Source: Symsagittifera roscoffensis (lineage: Eukaryota > Xenacoelomorpha > Acoela > Convolutidae). From it: a stretch of 64,000 bases of DNA. Numbering within the stretch: position 1 is the first letter of the stretch; each line of letters opens with the position of its first letter. Made by a program: the position numbers and the translations under genes. The stretch is from the NCBI RefSeq assembly GCF_963678635.1, contig NC_087062.1, positions 3,557,556-3,621,555 on the forward strand, read 5' to 3'. The notes under the pieces are model-generated. The model was given only the letters and a program-made list of their open reading frames with translations, made no database searches and was not told where the DNA came from. Of the stretch, positions 35,534 to 46,389 are shown in pieces.

Positions 35534-36052
35534 TTACAGAACCATAACTATCAAAGGAAAAATCAAAAACTTGTAACAAATCAGACTCATATTATGAGAT
35601 TCGAACGTTTTGAGTTCTTTCGAAAGAATGTGATCCAAGAGTTTGGGCAGACGCAAGCTTCTGAGCAGAACTGAGATGATGTCTTTTGATTTTTTTTCGC
35701 AGCAGACGTTTCCTTGCAACACTGGGTAGATTTCCGGTCTTGTAATTTTCAAGTTGTATTCGACAGCACGATTCAATTGATTCAAAAATATAAAAACAGT
35801 CAACAATATGGTAAGTGAAAGGGTATTTGTCTAATCTTTGCAAAAATTGATCGAGCGATGATCCGATTAAGGCCAAGTGAAACTTGCAATTTTCCACTGG
35901 CCAGAAGGATGAACGGTTAGAGACACAGTAGTCTTGGTGAAACAGAATTTTTCCTGGAAGCTTTCTGAAAGAAGGATGATAAAAAGATATTTTGCATTGT
36001 AATCCGAATAAAAAATAGGATATGCTTGACACATAGCAGATGCCATCACCAA
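35534..36052 (-). pseudogene. Conserved Polinton frame, copy A
   Basis: The main frame runs about 146 codons (36032-35592). It includes SSISYFLFGLQCKISFYHPS, WPVENCKFHLALIGSSLDQF, YPFTYHIVDCFYIFESIESC and a basic end ARKRLLRKKIKRHHLSS. The same protein recurs in damaged form at 37390-38040. The style (a compact beta-rich region then a basic tail) is familiar to me from predicted Polinton proteins, possibly a structural protein. I cannot assign it to major capsid, protease or another named family. The N-terminus is out of frame with the rest. Confidence 0.5.
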
Positions 36053-37389
36053 TTATTTGTTAAAAATGTGTTTTATCTACATTGAATTGTTTATATATTT
36101 GTTCTAGCACCAACGTAATGTCCATATTTGGTTCATCACCTACGCACTATTCCATGTAAGATAACAATACCTTATTTAGAATGTACAGTGAGTCATCTAC
36201 GTTTCCTAGTTGTTGAAAGATTTTATGTTTGTTGAGAACTATGAGGTTCAATAATTTTGTTGAGTGATGTTATTGTAGTCATTTAATTCAAATATTCGTC
36301 TTCTTGAACATTTTTTCAAAGTTCTTTGATCTGACAGTGTGACTTGGAACATTGGTTTTTCCAGAAACCTTGTTTTGAAGCTCTTTCTCTAAGACTTTTT
36401 CATATCGTCTGACTAGAAATGTCCCAGAACTTTTTGCTAACAGTTTTTTGGAATCTCAAAACTTAGCATAATTGCAAGATTTAGATACAGGGGCACAAAT
36501 TTCTCAATTTGACTAGATTTTGCATAATGGAAGGTATAAAGTTATCGTTCAGATATCAAAAAGATAGATCTTATACAATATCGTAGAAAAGGAAACACTT
36601 GGAAAAACAACCAAAGGTTTCAGCTGGAAAAATAGGAGTTTGATAAACTGGTTGATTTTACCCCCTCGGTTTTTTATTATGTAAAAATATTCAAAAAACT
36701 TTTATAAATATTGACAAATGCACTGTAGAAAGTGAACGTATAGAAGTTGAATGTAATTCTCAAAAATTTTGATTTGATTAAGCATGACTTTTCTTTAAAT
36801 ACGAAACAAAAAAGTTAGTTTATTTGTACCTGTCTTGTTTTGGACCCAAACATAAACATGAAACAGATGGAAAAAAATTCCTTTAGGGGGTCTAATTGGA
36901 TACGGAAATTCTTGCAAGGATTTTCTTTTGCAAATTCAAAAATGGTCAGACTTCATGCATTTTTACATGATGCAGCTGGATCTTTGAAGTCTACTACGCA
37001 TTAGTGACCTGGCTTTTGTTATGTTTTACCTAGATTTCCTAGTTCTTAGATTTCCTATTAATGAAAAGTTTTTAGTAGTTATATAACAAGTTTTTTACAA
37101 AAAAATTTGCGTTTTATGCATATGCGTAGTAAAAAGAATTTAGCTTTTTGCATTTGTTTTCATGAAGTTTGTTGCACAATTACTAAAAAAACCAAAGCAA
37201 TACTTGCATCTTGTACAAAATATAAATGATAATTTGCAAAATTGTTGAAAAACTCAAATCAAAAATTGCATCTTGCAAAAAAATTTGCATCAAGCAAAAA
37301 AAATGGATAAATCTTTTAATTTGAAATAAATTTAATTTCGACAAGGTTTGTATAAGCAAATATTTAATTATTAATTGAAAAATTGACGC

Positions 37390-38040
37390 GTTCACTAATT
37401 ACAGAACCATAACCATCACAGAAACAATCAACAGTTTTTAACAAAGCAGACTCATACTTTGAGTTTTGATTTTTTCGAATCCTTTCTAAGAAAGCTGGTC
37501 CAAGAGTTTGGCTACACGCAAGCTTCTGACCAGAGCTATCGTCTCAGTCTAGTGATTTTTTTCCGCAACAGACGTTTATTTGCAACACTGGATAATTTTT
37601 TCGGTTTTCTACATTTCAAGTCGTTTTCGACAGCACGATTCAATTGATTGAAAACTTCATTTCTTGATGAAATCATATAGAAATAAATCTGGATTTGTAA
37701 AAAGTACAAATACAGTCAACATTTTGGTAAACGATATTTATCTTATCTTCGAAAAATTTGATCGAGGGATGATCCCATTAATACCAAGTAAAACTTGCAA
37801 CTTTTCACTGCCAAAATGATGAATGGTTAGATACACAAAGACAGTGGTCTTGGTGACAATGAATTTTTCATGAAAATTTTCTAAGACAGAGATAAAAAAG
37901 ACTTTGCATTGTAATACGAATGAAAAGTAGGATATACTTGACACATAGCAGATGTTATCACCAATTATTTGTTGAAACTTATTTTTATCTACATTGAGTT
38001 GTTTATATAATTGTTCTAGCACCAACGTAAGGTCCATATT
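37390..38040 (-). pseudogene. Conserved Polinton frame, copy B
   Basis: The N-terminal part is better kept than in copy A: MDLTLVLEQLYKQLNVDKNK, then QIIGDNICYVSSISYFSFVL. Frameshifts then break the counterpart of the WPVENCKFHLALIGSS stretch, which appears in a neighbouring frame. It arises from a duplication that also copied flanking DNA (36100-37100 and 38040-39530 share long near-identical stretches). The two copies together cover more of the original frame than either alone. Confidence 0.5.
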
Positions 38041-38209
38041 TGGTTCATCGCCAACTCACTATTCCATATAAGATAATAATACCTTATTTGGAATGTACAG
38101 TGAGTCATCTACATTTCCTAATTTTTAAATATTCAAAAATATCATTGTTTTCAAATAACTACTACTGATCAGTTGCCTCTGAGTCTTAAATCAGAATTGC
38201 ATTCGCGAA

Positions 38210-38740
38210 AAAATATCCTACCCAACTATATTGAATTTGCTAAAAATCAAAAAAGAATTCGGAGATTTTCTTGGTCTCAAAAACCCTACAACGGAAAATT
38301 TATTTCGAACCATGCTTCCACTTGCTAAAGGAAAATGAATCGGGACAAATCGAAAAACCCCAGCAATTCTATCTTGGCGAAGAAGAAGGAGAAATGATAT
38401 CAGCAATACGCAATGATATTATTCACGATGTGAAAACAATGGACTCGTTCCTCTATTTGAACCCTTATCTGACAAAGATTCAACCATGGAGCAGGAACAT
38501 GCGAACTGTCATGCGGCGTATGACGTAGCAACAAACAGGAAGTGAAGAGAGTGTCTCATAATCAAGAAATACAGTTTGACCACGTCACCCTACATTCAGA
38601 TTCGACCGGTCACTTCAAAGGAGTACAAAGTCTTGAAGAAAGTTGCTTATGTTATTTATACTTTGAATGATTTCAAAGAACTCGCCCAAGTCCTTGGAGA
38701 TTTTATGTTTGTTGAGAACTCTATTGTTCAATAATTTTGT
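38210..38740 (+). pseudogene. Polinton protein fragment of unknown family
   Basis: An 85-codon frame (38271-38528) reads VSKTLQRKIYFEPCFHLLKE, GEMISAIRNDIIHDVKTMDS, YLTKIQPWSRNMRTVMRRMT. It continues after frameshifts with YVIYTLNDFKELAQVLGDFM (38640-38715). The composition is protein-like and alpha-helical. The sequence is absent from the corresponding place in the other duplicate (36180), so that copy lost it or this one gained it. Function unknown. Confidence 0.4.
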
Positions 38741-39642
38741 TGAATGATGTTTTTATAGTCATGTAATTCAAGTATTCATCTTCTTGAATCTTTTTTTTCA
38801 AACTTTCTTTGAGCTGAGCAGTATGAGTTGGAACTTTGGTTTTTCCAGAAATCTTGTTTTTAGATTTTTTTCAAATCGTCTTGCTAAAAATCCCCAGAAA
38901 TTTTTGTTAACAAAATTGGAAGCTCAAAATTTAGCAAAACTGCAAGACTTAGATACAGAATCACAAATTTCTTAAATTGAATGGACTTTGCATAATGGAA
39001 GGCGTAACATTTTTCTATGTTATCGTTCAGATATTACAAAAATAGATCTTATAGAATATCGTAGAAAAGGAAACACTTGGAAAAACAACCAAAGGTTTCA
39101 GTTGGAAAAATAGGAGTTTGATAAACTGGTTGATTTTATCCCCTCGGTTTTTTATTATGTTAAAATATTCAAAACACTTGTATAATTATTGACAAATGCA
39201 CTGTAGAAAATGAACGTTGAGAAATTGAATGTAATTTTCAAAATTTTTGATTTGATTGAGCAAGATTTTTCATCAAACAAAAAACGAAAAATTTACTTTC
39301 TTCGTACTTGTATTGTTTTGGACCCACACATAGGTATGAAATAGATGGACCAAAAATTTCTTTTTGGGTTCTAATTGGATACGGAAATTATTATTTTTTG
39401 CAATTTGAAAAATTTTCAGACTTCATGCAATTTGACTTGATGCAGCTGGATCTGTGAAATCTAATACGCATAAGGGACCTAGTTATTGTTATGGTGTACC
39501 TGGATTTCCTAATTCTTGTTGTCTTGGTCACGTGACTGGATTGTTCTTTTGTTCATATAGAAATATTTTTGCAATAACAGTATATGCATTGATGAGTTTT
39601 TTGTCATTTTAATTAAAAACGTCAGCAAAAACAGTTAACATT

Positions 39643-40085
39643 ATGAGTCTGGTTGTTTTGTATGTTGAGTGTTTTGAAAACAAAACAGTAAAAGAGTTAG
39701 GATTTTATAAAATGGACAAAATATTGGATTCGTTTCTTCCTCCGAAAAGTTCAAAGCTACATCACAGTCTGCTTGGTTTACAAAGCATCTTCATGGAATC
39801 AGTTGGAGCAGTGGTCATGAAATTTATACTGAGCTTGAAAAATTTTTGAAAAATTTTAAAGCTCCAGAAACGGAGTTTTTGCAAAAAGTTATGAAAAATG
39901 TTAAGTTCTGTCAGAAATTTTGGTAACAAAGGTTAGAAACTTGGACAACTATTCACGCCCAAAAGGTCAGAATTTGATTTTCAAAGTTGAAGAACATGAT
40001 TGGAGGTGTTGCAACTACCCATTTTGTCAAGCAAAAGCTTTTCACTTTGCAGAAAGAAAAGTATTTGCTTTCGGAACATGACTGA
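39643..40085 (+). pseudogene. Conserved Polinton frame with LHG(I)xWxSG motif
   Basis: It begins MSLVVLYVECFENKTVKELG, shifts frame once near 39730, then reads LHGISWSSGHEIYTELEKFL and VMKNVKFCQKFW before further stops. I recall this type of protein from Polinton-like polyproteins of invertebrates but not its biochemical role. It is followed closely by the membrane-protein gene on the same strand. Confidence 0.4.
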
Positions 40086-40191
40086 ATGTTTTTTTTTGAT
40101 AAATTGTAAATTATGTGAATCTTTTTGTATTATCTTGTGTTATTGAAATTTACATATTAATCATTATCAATTTTTTCATTCCAAAGTTGAG

Positions 40192-40455
40192 ATGGATGAT
40201 CAATGTGACAAGCAATTAAATTTAGTAAAATTTATTTTTGGTGAGGAGAATCATGAACTAAATTCAAGGAAGCATTTTGGACGTACGTGTAAAAAATCAT
40301 TTTTAGTTTTTATGTGCCATTTTTTTGTCGGAATTTTAATACTAGCATGCTCTATCGTTCGAATAATGTTATTAAATACATGTGAAGAAACAACAATTTG
40401 GGTAGCATTTTTGTCAAGTACAGTCGGTTATATTTTACTTTCTTCGAAGCTTTGA
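40192..40455 (+). CDS. Polinton small two-helix membrane protein
   Basis: An intact 87-codon frame starts at ATG 40192 and ends with TGA. Residues 1-39 are hydrophilic (MDDQCDKQLNLVKFIFGEEN). Two hydrophobic helices follow: SFLVFMCHFFVGILILACSI (about 40-63) and IWVAFLSSTVGYILL (about 70-84), separated by a short loop with LNTCEET. It matches in layout a small membrane protein found near the ATPase in Polintons I remember; its role is unknown. It is placed 14 bases before the ATPase start on the same strand. Despite the decay around it, it carries no stop or frameshift. Confidence 0.5.
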   Translation: MDDQCDKQLNLVKFIFGEENHELNSRKHFGRTCKKSFLVFMCHFFVGILILACSIVRIMLLNTCEETTIWVAFLSSTVGYILLSSKL

Positions 40456-40468
40456 ATAAAAAATTTCT

Positions 40469-41315
40469 TTGAAAAAACTAGCTTTTATTTCGCTAGTTGG
40501 ACCGAGTGGACCTGAAAAATTGCATTTTAATTATGATTGGTTAAAAAATGGTACATTTCAAGCAATATTTGACAAAAAAAAAATTTTTATCAACTTTATC
40601 AAACTCTTTATGGACAAATGCAAAGAAAAGACCTTTTTCCAAGAAGATTTATCCAAGAAATTGACTTTGCACGGATTGAAAACCTTTCCAATAAGGGAAC
40701 AAAAAACCTGCTAATAATTGATGACCCTTGTGAAGAAATTTCAATTTCTCAGCAGTTTGTAAAAATTGCTACTGCTGGAAGACACAGGGGACTGAATACA
40801 TTATTCATTCAGTATAACTTGTTTCATCAAAGTGAATTGGGAAGAGATGTTGAGTTACAAAATACACATATAGTCTTAATCAAGTCACCGAGCGGTGTTT
40901 TACAAATCATTACATTAAATCAACAACTAGGTCTAGGATCACAATTGAAAGAGTGGTATCAAGATGCAACATCTACTCCTTATGGTAATTTACTCATTGA
41001 TTTAACTAAAAAAAAGTTGCTTCGCTAAGATATTGCACAAACAGCGGTTTAGTCCACCAAACGTTTTTTAACCAACAGGAACAGAAACAAAGTTTTTGAA
41101 CGATGAGCTACAATACATCTCTATACTCTCAATATTTCGAATAATTTCTCGAAAACATTTCATCCTCTATTGTCCAAAAAAGTTTTATACAGTTCCTCAG
41201 CGAATGTATATTGAACTTGCTACAGGACGAGCTGAAGGATCGCCGAAAAGTAGACGTAGTAACACATCGAAGAGAAAGATCAGAAGTCACACGAAAAAGA
41301 ATTTCTATGCATAAA
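40469..41315 (+). pseudogene. Polinton packaging ATPase (FtsK/HerA type)
   Basis: This would be the genome-packaging ATPase. It begins with ISLVGPSGPEKLHFNYDWLK, where the Walker A loop is damaged (GPSGPEKL instead of a GxxGxGKT/S form). After a frameshift near 40620-40700 the Walker B-like strand NLLIIDDPCEEI appears. A conserved core follows: FVKIATAGRHRGLNTLFIQY, LGRDVELQNTHIVLIKSP, LGLGSQLKEWYQDATSTPYG and LLIDLTKKKLLR (to 41028). A C-terminal remnant continues in other frames to about 41315 (basic, VVTHRRERSEVTRKR). The Walker A changes and frameshifts make it inactive. Confidence 0.85.
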
Positions 41316-41407
41316 CAGAGAACTATTTTATGATCTCCTAAAGGCTTACAACTAGTATCTCTTATCACTTCTTTTGTCATCAAACGATTGACATAGTATG
41401 GAATAGT

Positions 41408-41918
41408 TTGTTCAAGCTTTCAAAACAAATCATTTCTCGAGAAAACACTCCTGAAAAACTTTGGGTTGATAAAAAAACAGAATTTGGGGGAACTTTCAAA
41501 AAATTTTGCGAGAAAAACGACGTTGAGGTTTACTCAACAATGAGTGGAACAAAAGCTGCTTTTGCAGAGAGAGCCATCCAATCATTAAAACACATAGTTT
41601 ACCGTTATATAGAAGACCTTCGTGAAAAATTTACGTCAACTTGTGTCTACAATGAATTGTCGCGTCAATAGATCTATTGGGAAATAACCTAGAAATTTCA
41701 AGAATACTGATTTCTTCTCAATTCTGTACAAAAAAACCTCTAACAAGGACAGAGTGAGAAATTCAAAGAATGAAATTCCTTTTCGAAAAAAATATAAACC
41801 ACGATTTTTGATGCAATTTTTGAGAATTCGACAAAACCTACAAAAAAAGCCTTCCACATGCATCATCGAAGATCTCGGCAAAGAAGAAATTCTGGGAAGT
41901 TTTATGAAAAAGAGCTGA
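41408..41918 (+). pseudogene. Polinton integrase, N-terminally truncated
   Basis: The retroviral-type (rve, DDE) integrase core is recognisable from SRENTPEKLWVDKKTEFGGT, giving the second catalytic Asp in WVDK. VEVYSTMSGTKAAFAERAIQ carries the catalytic Glu in AERA, and SLKHIVYRYIEDL follows. After a stop at 41671 and frameshifts, a C-terminal chromodomain-like segment reads PSTCIIEDLGKEEILGSFMK, ending at TGA 41916-41918. The zinc-binding domain and the first catalytic Asp are missing: sequence passes from the ATPase tail directly into mid-core. It cannot be active. Confidence 0.85.
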
Positions 41919-41978
41919 GAAAATGTTCAGATTAAAAGTAAAACACTTTTTGAATTAAATTTCCATCGATCAGTTGTC

Positions 41979-42702
41979 ATGGATTCATTTAAATTTCAGT
42001 TAGTATTCAGCGCTTCTTTAAATTGTTATCTGAACAATAATCTGAGTTCTTTCACAAACTTTCTATCCTAGCTAATACTTTTGAAAGGAGAATGGGAGGT
42101 TGTCATTCCTGAAACCTGATAACCTTCTTTGTGCCAAAAAGTTACTGAGGGAAAGCTCACATTCGTAGATGGCAGAGAAAGTTCTGATGATAAAAGAAAG
42201 ATTGAAGCATCGCATTTTGAACCAGGATTGTATCCAAGTTTTGTTTATATAGTTGTAGCCTTGAACAACAAAATTCGAGAACGTCTAGGTGCTCAAGCAT
42301 TTGAATATAACGGAATCTGTGTATCAGTAGATAAAATCACACAAAAGATTGCTGCTCATTTACGTGAGAATGAATCAGTGTTTATTAGTCAAAGTTCATA
42401 CTTGAGTCACATTTTTGGTTGTGATTTGGAACAAAATCAAACAGGAGTTATAAAGAAAGGAAAAAATCCACGTTATCCTCAAAGTTCTGACGACCTTATA
42501 AGGATACAATCTTAGATGATATATAGTGATATTATAGATTATAACGTAGTCGGTGATACTAAAACTCCCTTATTGCGTTGTATTCCATTCATCTCTAAAG
42601 TAAAAAGTGGAGATATAATTTCTACAGGACAGTACATGATTAATCAGTCCTTTACAAATTTACAGTTTAAAAAATTGCAGAAAAATTTTTTCCATTTTTG
42701 AT
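41979..42702 (+). pseudogene. Polinton penton-like / minor capsid protein
   Basis: The start is at ATG 41979 (MDSFKFQLVFSASLN, LSSFTNFLS) with a stop at 42068-42070 and a frameshift. Long open frames follow: 42129-42515 (EGKLTFVDGRESSDDKRKIE, EPGLYPSFVYIVVALNNKIR) and 42516-42701 (MIYSDIIDYNVVGDTKTPLL, SGDIISTGQYMINQSFTNLQ). The YxDIIxxxxVGDxxxPLLR block is characteristic of a Polinton structural protein usually described as the penton-like minor capsid protein; that name is from memory. The C-terminal part is missing: the frame ends at FHF and passes almost directly into the PX-like region. Confidence 0.75.
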
Positions 42703-42754
42703 TTAAACTTCAAACGAAATGGTTGCTGAAAGTTCAGCTGATTTCCCTATTTTT

Positions 42755-43051
42755 TGAGGACATGCAAGACAACGTTTTAGAGCTCTTGCGCAAACTCTTG
42801 CGAGAAACGCAATCCCTTTCATTAAAACATAAATAGTCCCAGCTGCAGAAAGAATTGGAGCAGATTTGTTAGTCTACGTAAAATCTAAAAACATTTGCAA
42901 AAGATGTGGGAACAAAAACAGTTCAAAATTAATTGGAAGTTGGAAAAAAGAAAATCAAGCGTAAAACTGGTAGAACCAGATCCACTTCTCGAAAAAAAAC
43001 AGATCGAAAAACGATGGTTCTCGCAAAGACATTTTTCGTAATATAAAATGA
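42755..43051 (+). pseudogene. Polinton PX-like basic structural protein
   Basis: Small frames read GHARQRFRALAQTLARNAIP, then IVPAAERIGADLL, then a very basic stretch SWKKKIKRKTGRTRSTSRKK. It closes with SRKDIFRNIK and TGA at 43049-43051. This order (arginine-rich start, short amphipathic helices, Lys/Arg-rich middle, closing R-DIF motif) is that of the PX proteins found last in many Polintons. At least three frameshifts and an in-frame stop separate the parts. Confidence 0.65.
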
Positions 43052-43289
43052 GTGTAGGCCAAAGTCATTTTCGGTACGGGGTTTTCACAAATTCTTCATT
43101 GGACGTTTTTGATAAAGTCCAAGTTTAAGAAACACTTATGTCATCTTACACACAAAAAGTTTTCTCCACTATATCTCTGGATGAAAATAGGGTTGGGTTT
43201 TAATTTGAAGCGGATCGTAATCTCCACTTGGATATGCGTGATACCCATCTTAGTTTAAAGGTTCAATTATTCAAGGGAAGGTTGTTTGA

Positions 43290-43851
43290 TATTTTTATTT
43301 TTTTTCTCTCAAAAAACTTATTTTTTCGAAGTTGCAGTAGGTTTCAGTATAGTTTTAAGTAGATGTTTCCAACAGTAAGATTATCTAACAAATCAGTTAA
43401 TAGGTCGAATTATAACAAATTTCCTTACGCTCTGAAGTTTTTTGAAAATTTTTTTAGTTTTGTCGCTAAAAATTCTAAGTTTTTCCGAAAAAACTCCTAC
43501 CATTGATTTACCATGTACCAGAAAACTAATTAAAAGATCTTCATTCCACAATCTACACGTAAATAACTAGTGATATTCAATAAATAGAAAATGCGCGCCA
43601 AAAATTTGTGAAAAAACTAGATATTTGCACACAAAATCCAAAAAAAAAAATGTTTTTTCCCCTCTTACCATCACACTGACACCTTACCATTGGTATTCCC
43701 TATGTTAATTTGTTTTAAATTCTATACCCAATCTTAAAACATGGCAAGGCTGACCCGAAAACTATAACGTATCTTAATACATAGAGTCAGCCGCGCACAT
43801 CCCTCCCCCCCTAAAAACCCCTTTAGCACTTTAGCCTCAACATTTACTACT
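43290..43851 (-). repeat. Polinton right terminal inverted repeat
   Basis: It is the reverse-complement partner of 22632-23120. It carries an extra stretch of about 70 bases near 43,430-43,500 relative to the left copy and a shorter C/G tract at 43803-43811. It ends TACTACT at 43851, followed by the ATCGTA target duplication. Confidence 0.88.
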
Positions 43852-43857
43852 ATCGTA

Positions 43858-46389
43858 TGTATTTGGTGTGGTTGATAAATTTTTGTTATATTCCCTTATT
43901 TGAGCGTCTACAAAGATATTATTAATTGAGTTTGAAAATATTCCAAAAAAAATTGCGAATAATCTGCGTGCTAAGCTTGCTTGTTTGTTTACTTGTTTGT
44001 GTATAGCGCATGTGTTGTATATTTTTTTTAGTAATAAAAAAAAATGTTAAAATGTTGAATATTGCGTATAAAATAGTTAATATTTTTTTGACTCAATGTG
44101 CTGAGTCTGGAAATACTTGAAAATTCACCAATTATTGATACGTGCCTTAAATTGCTGTTAGATTTAATCGTCTTAGTTTAGTTTTACAATCGTCAGGTTT
44201 TAGATGTAGAAGTCCTTTAATATTGCTTTGGTAGAAATATTCGTGATCGAGTCTGTTAATGTTTCCATTTGAGACTTGGGAACAATGTACTTTTTCTTCA
44301 GAAAATTTGGCTTTGATCTTATATCCTGTTAAGATTGTAGCTCGTGCTTTTAATAGAGTGTTGCCACTATATTTTTTGTTTCTTTTTCTTGTGGTTCCGA
44401 ATTGCATTGATTTACTTGATTTTTTGGGTACTTGTGTAGTTTTTTTGGTCATTTTCTTCGCAATGGTAATGCGTAACCAATAAATTTGGTCCTCTTCAGG
44501 GGTGAGGATTTTTATGTGATGTTGGCTCTAAAAGTATAAAGGGAAAAAGGATGAGAAGAGAAAATTTTTTTAAAAAAATACATGTGTATGATAGTCCTGA
44601 ATAAGGATTATAGAGTATTATGAATCCAAGTGTCTTTTTTTGTATATCTATCGTATTTATAAACAAATTTCGTTGTTTTAAATGGGGGAGGTAAAAAGTG
44701 AGCTGTTATGTCTGGTGGGGCTAGAGATAGTGAGTGTTGTACTAAATTAATTAATTTTACCGTGATTTCAACTTTGATTGTCGAAGAGTCTGCAAACTTG
44801 AGTGTCAGAATTTGTATTTTATAAACCTTTGTTTTTTTTGGATTTCGTGTCAGTATTGTATTCTGTTGAGTGCCCAATCATGTAAACTGTGGCTGTCAAG
44901 ATGTTGACCAAATAAGGGAGGGGTTGTTTCGAATGTATTCCAATCTAACCGTAAAGGTATATTGTTAATAAAAAGTTCTCTATATCTAATGTCTTAATTT
45001 GTAGGGAAAATTAGTAGAAATGGTGTGGCTGAGTAGAAACTGTGAGCTTGACTTTTTGATGAAGGTGTTAAAGTTAGGTATAGGTTTTCTGGTAGTGAGT
45101 GGCTACAATTAAAATTTGCTAAATTGAAAAAAGTTTGAAACGATTCAAAAAAATTTGAAGTTTTTGTCTTGAGGAGTCCAATTGTTTGAGAAAAAGCTTT
45201 TGAGAAATGATTCGGTTCGTCAAATTATTTTTAATTTTCGAGTTGAGAATTGAGTGTGGTCGGATTGTTTATTGGTTTTTGACAAGTGAGTTGGGTATTG
45301 GCAATTCTTGAGTGAGGCAAGTTTGAACGTCTAGTATTGAGCTTCCTAGTTTTGTTTTATTTATGAGATTATTGGGTGTATTCACTAATTATATGTACTT
45401 TAGGCTAAAGAATTATGTCTGATTTTTGCTTTAGGATTATTCAATTTTTTTTCTTTGGGGAAATTTGTAGTGTAAATTGAGACAAAGTTGTTCAAATTTG
45501 TACGGGTTGATAGAGGAGGGCTATAACATTCGAGTCTTATTTATTTCAGTTGTCAAACATGAACATGATGCTTATTTTTGACCTGGAGGTCTCTAAAATA
45601 TAGTTCTATATATGTTTGAAGTAAGCAATCTGTCGGCTAATGAAGTGGTGTCAAATTGGGTTGATGTTGATCTGGTTCCTGATTGGCTGAAATTGAACTA
45701 GTTGTTTAAGAGTGGTAGCATGAAATATGTGGAAAGAAGAAAAACTGTTCAAGTTTTAAAATGTCTGCAATGTTTAAGTAATTGGAGAGGGATTTTTTGA
45801 AACTCAACGTTCTTTAATGTTTTAGTTTGGGAGATAAAAGGTGTGTAATTTTTTCGTGGTTGATTTCGGAGTCGTAATGATTGTCTTTGTGGTGGTTTTT
45901 CCTTTTGTTCTTGTAACATATTTTTTTTCTCCTAATTTTCGATTTATACTTTGTTTTTGAGCTTTTTGTTTTTTAATTTTATTAGAAGTTTTCGGTGTGT
46001 TGTTTTTTGTTTCTTCAGTTTTTGAATCTAATAATTGAGTTGATTATTTTAAGTCATGTCTTTGTGAATTTTGTGCGTCTGATTCGTCATGGGAAATTTT
46101 TAGTCCTGTAAAGGAAGTAAATCGTGTTAATTCGCGAAGAGTGGGTTCTATTGGAACATATGGCAAAAGATTAATTCTGTGTTTAACTATTTCTTTTTTA
46201 TTTGAATCAATAAGTTTGTTTGTTAAACCAGTGGGTTTGTGAAAATTTTTAATTTGTCCTTTTGGTTGGCTGTAGTGTTTTAGGTATTCCTTTTTGTGTC
46301 ATACAATTTGGTATTAGTACATGTGTTCCACTTTTTAAAATTGTGGCTGGTGTAAATCGTTAATTTTTTTGTGATTGAACATATTGTCT
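43858..46389 (-). pseudogene. Gypsy post-integrase region, upstream half
   Basis: Minus-strand sequence between integrase and the Polinton insertion site. Two surviving frames are 44877-44608 (90 codons, including LINLVQHSLSLAPPDITAHF) and 44452-44147 (101 codons, including GYKIKAKFSEEKVHCSQVSN and LKPDDCKTKLRRLN). No membrane anchor is obvious in either. Together with 19.1-22.6 kb this is about 6 kb of post-integrase sequence, room for an envelope-type or other third gene, but I cannot identify one. Confidence 0.45.

Larger units (their letters stand above)
22632..43851. mobile_element. Polinton (Maverick) DNA transposon / endogenous virus-like element, decayed
   Basis: Inverted terminal repeats of about 0.5 kb start AGTAGTAGATAATGAGGC at left and, on the other strand, AGTAGTAAATGTTGAGGC at right. 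They are bounded by a perfect 6-bp target duplication ATCGTA (22626-22631 and 43852-43857), the Polinton hallmark. The contents agree: family B DNA polymerase, packaging ATPase, retroviral-type integrase, penton-like structural protein and a PX-like basic protein. Size 21.2 kb is normal for the group, but much of it is internal tandem duplication. Every recognised gene has lesions. The element is inserted in the gypsy element; the retroelement frame reads through the repaired site. Confidence 0.95.
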
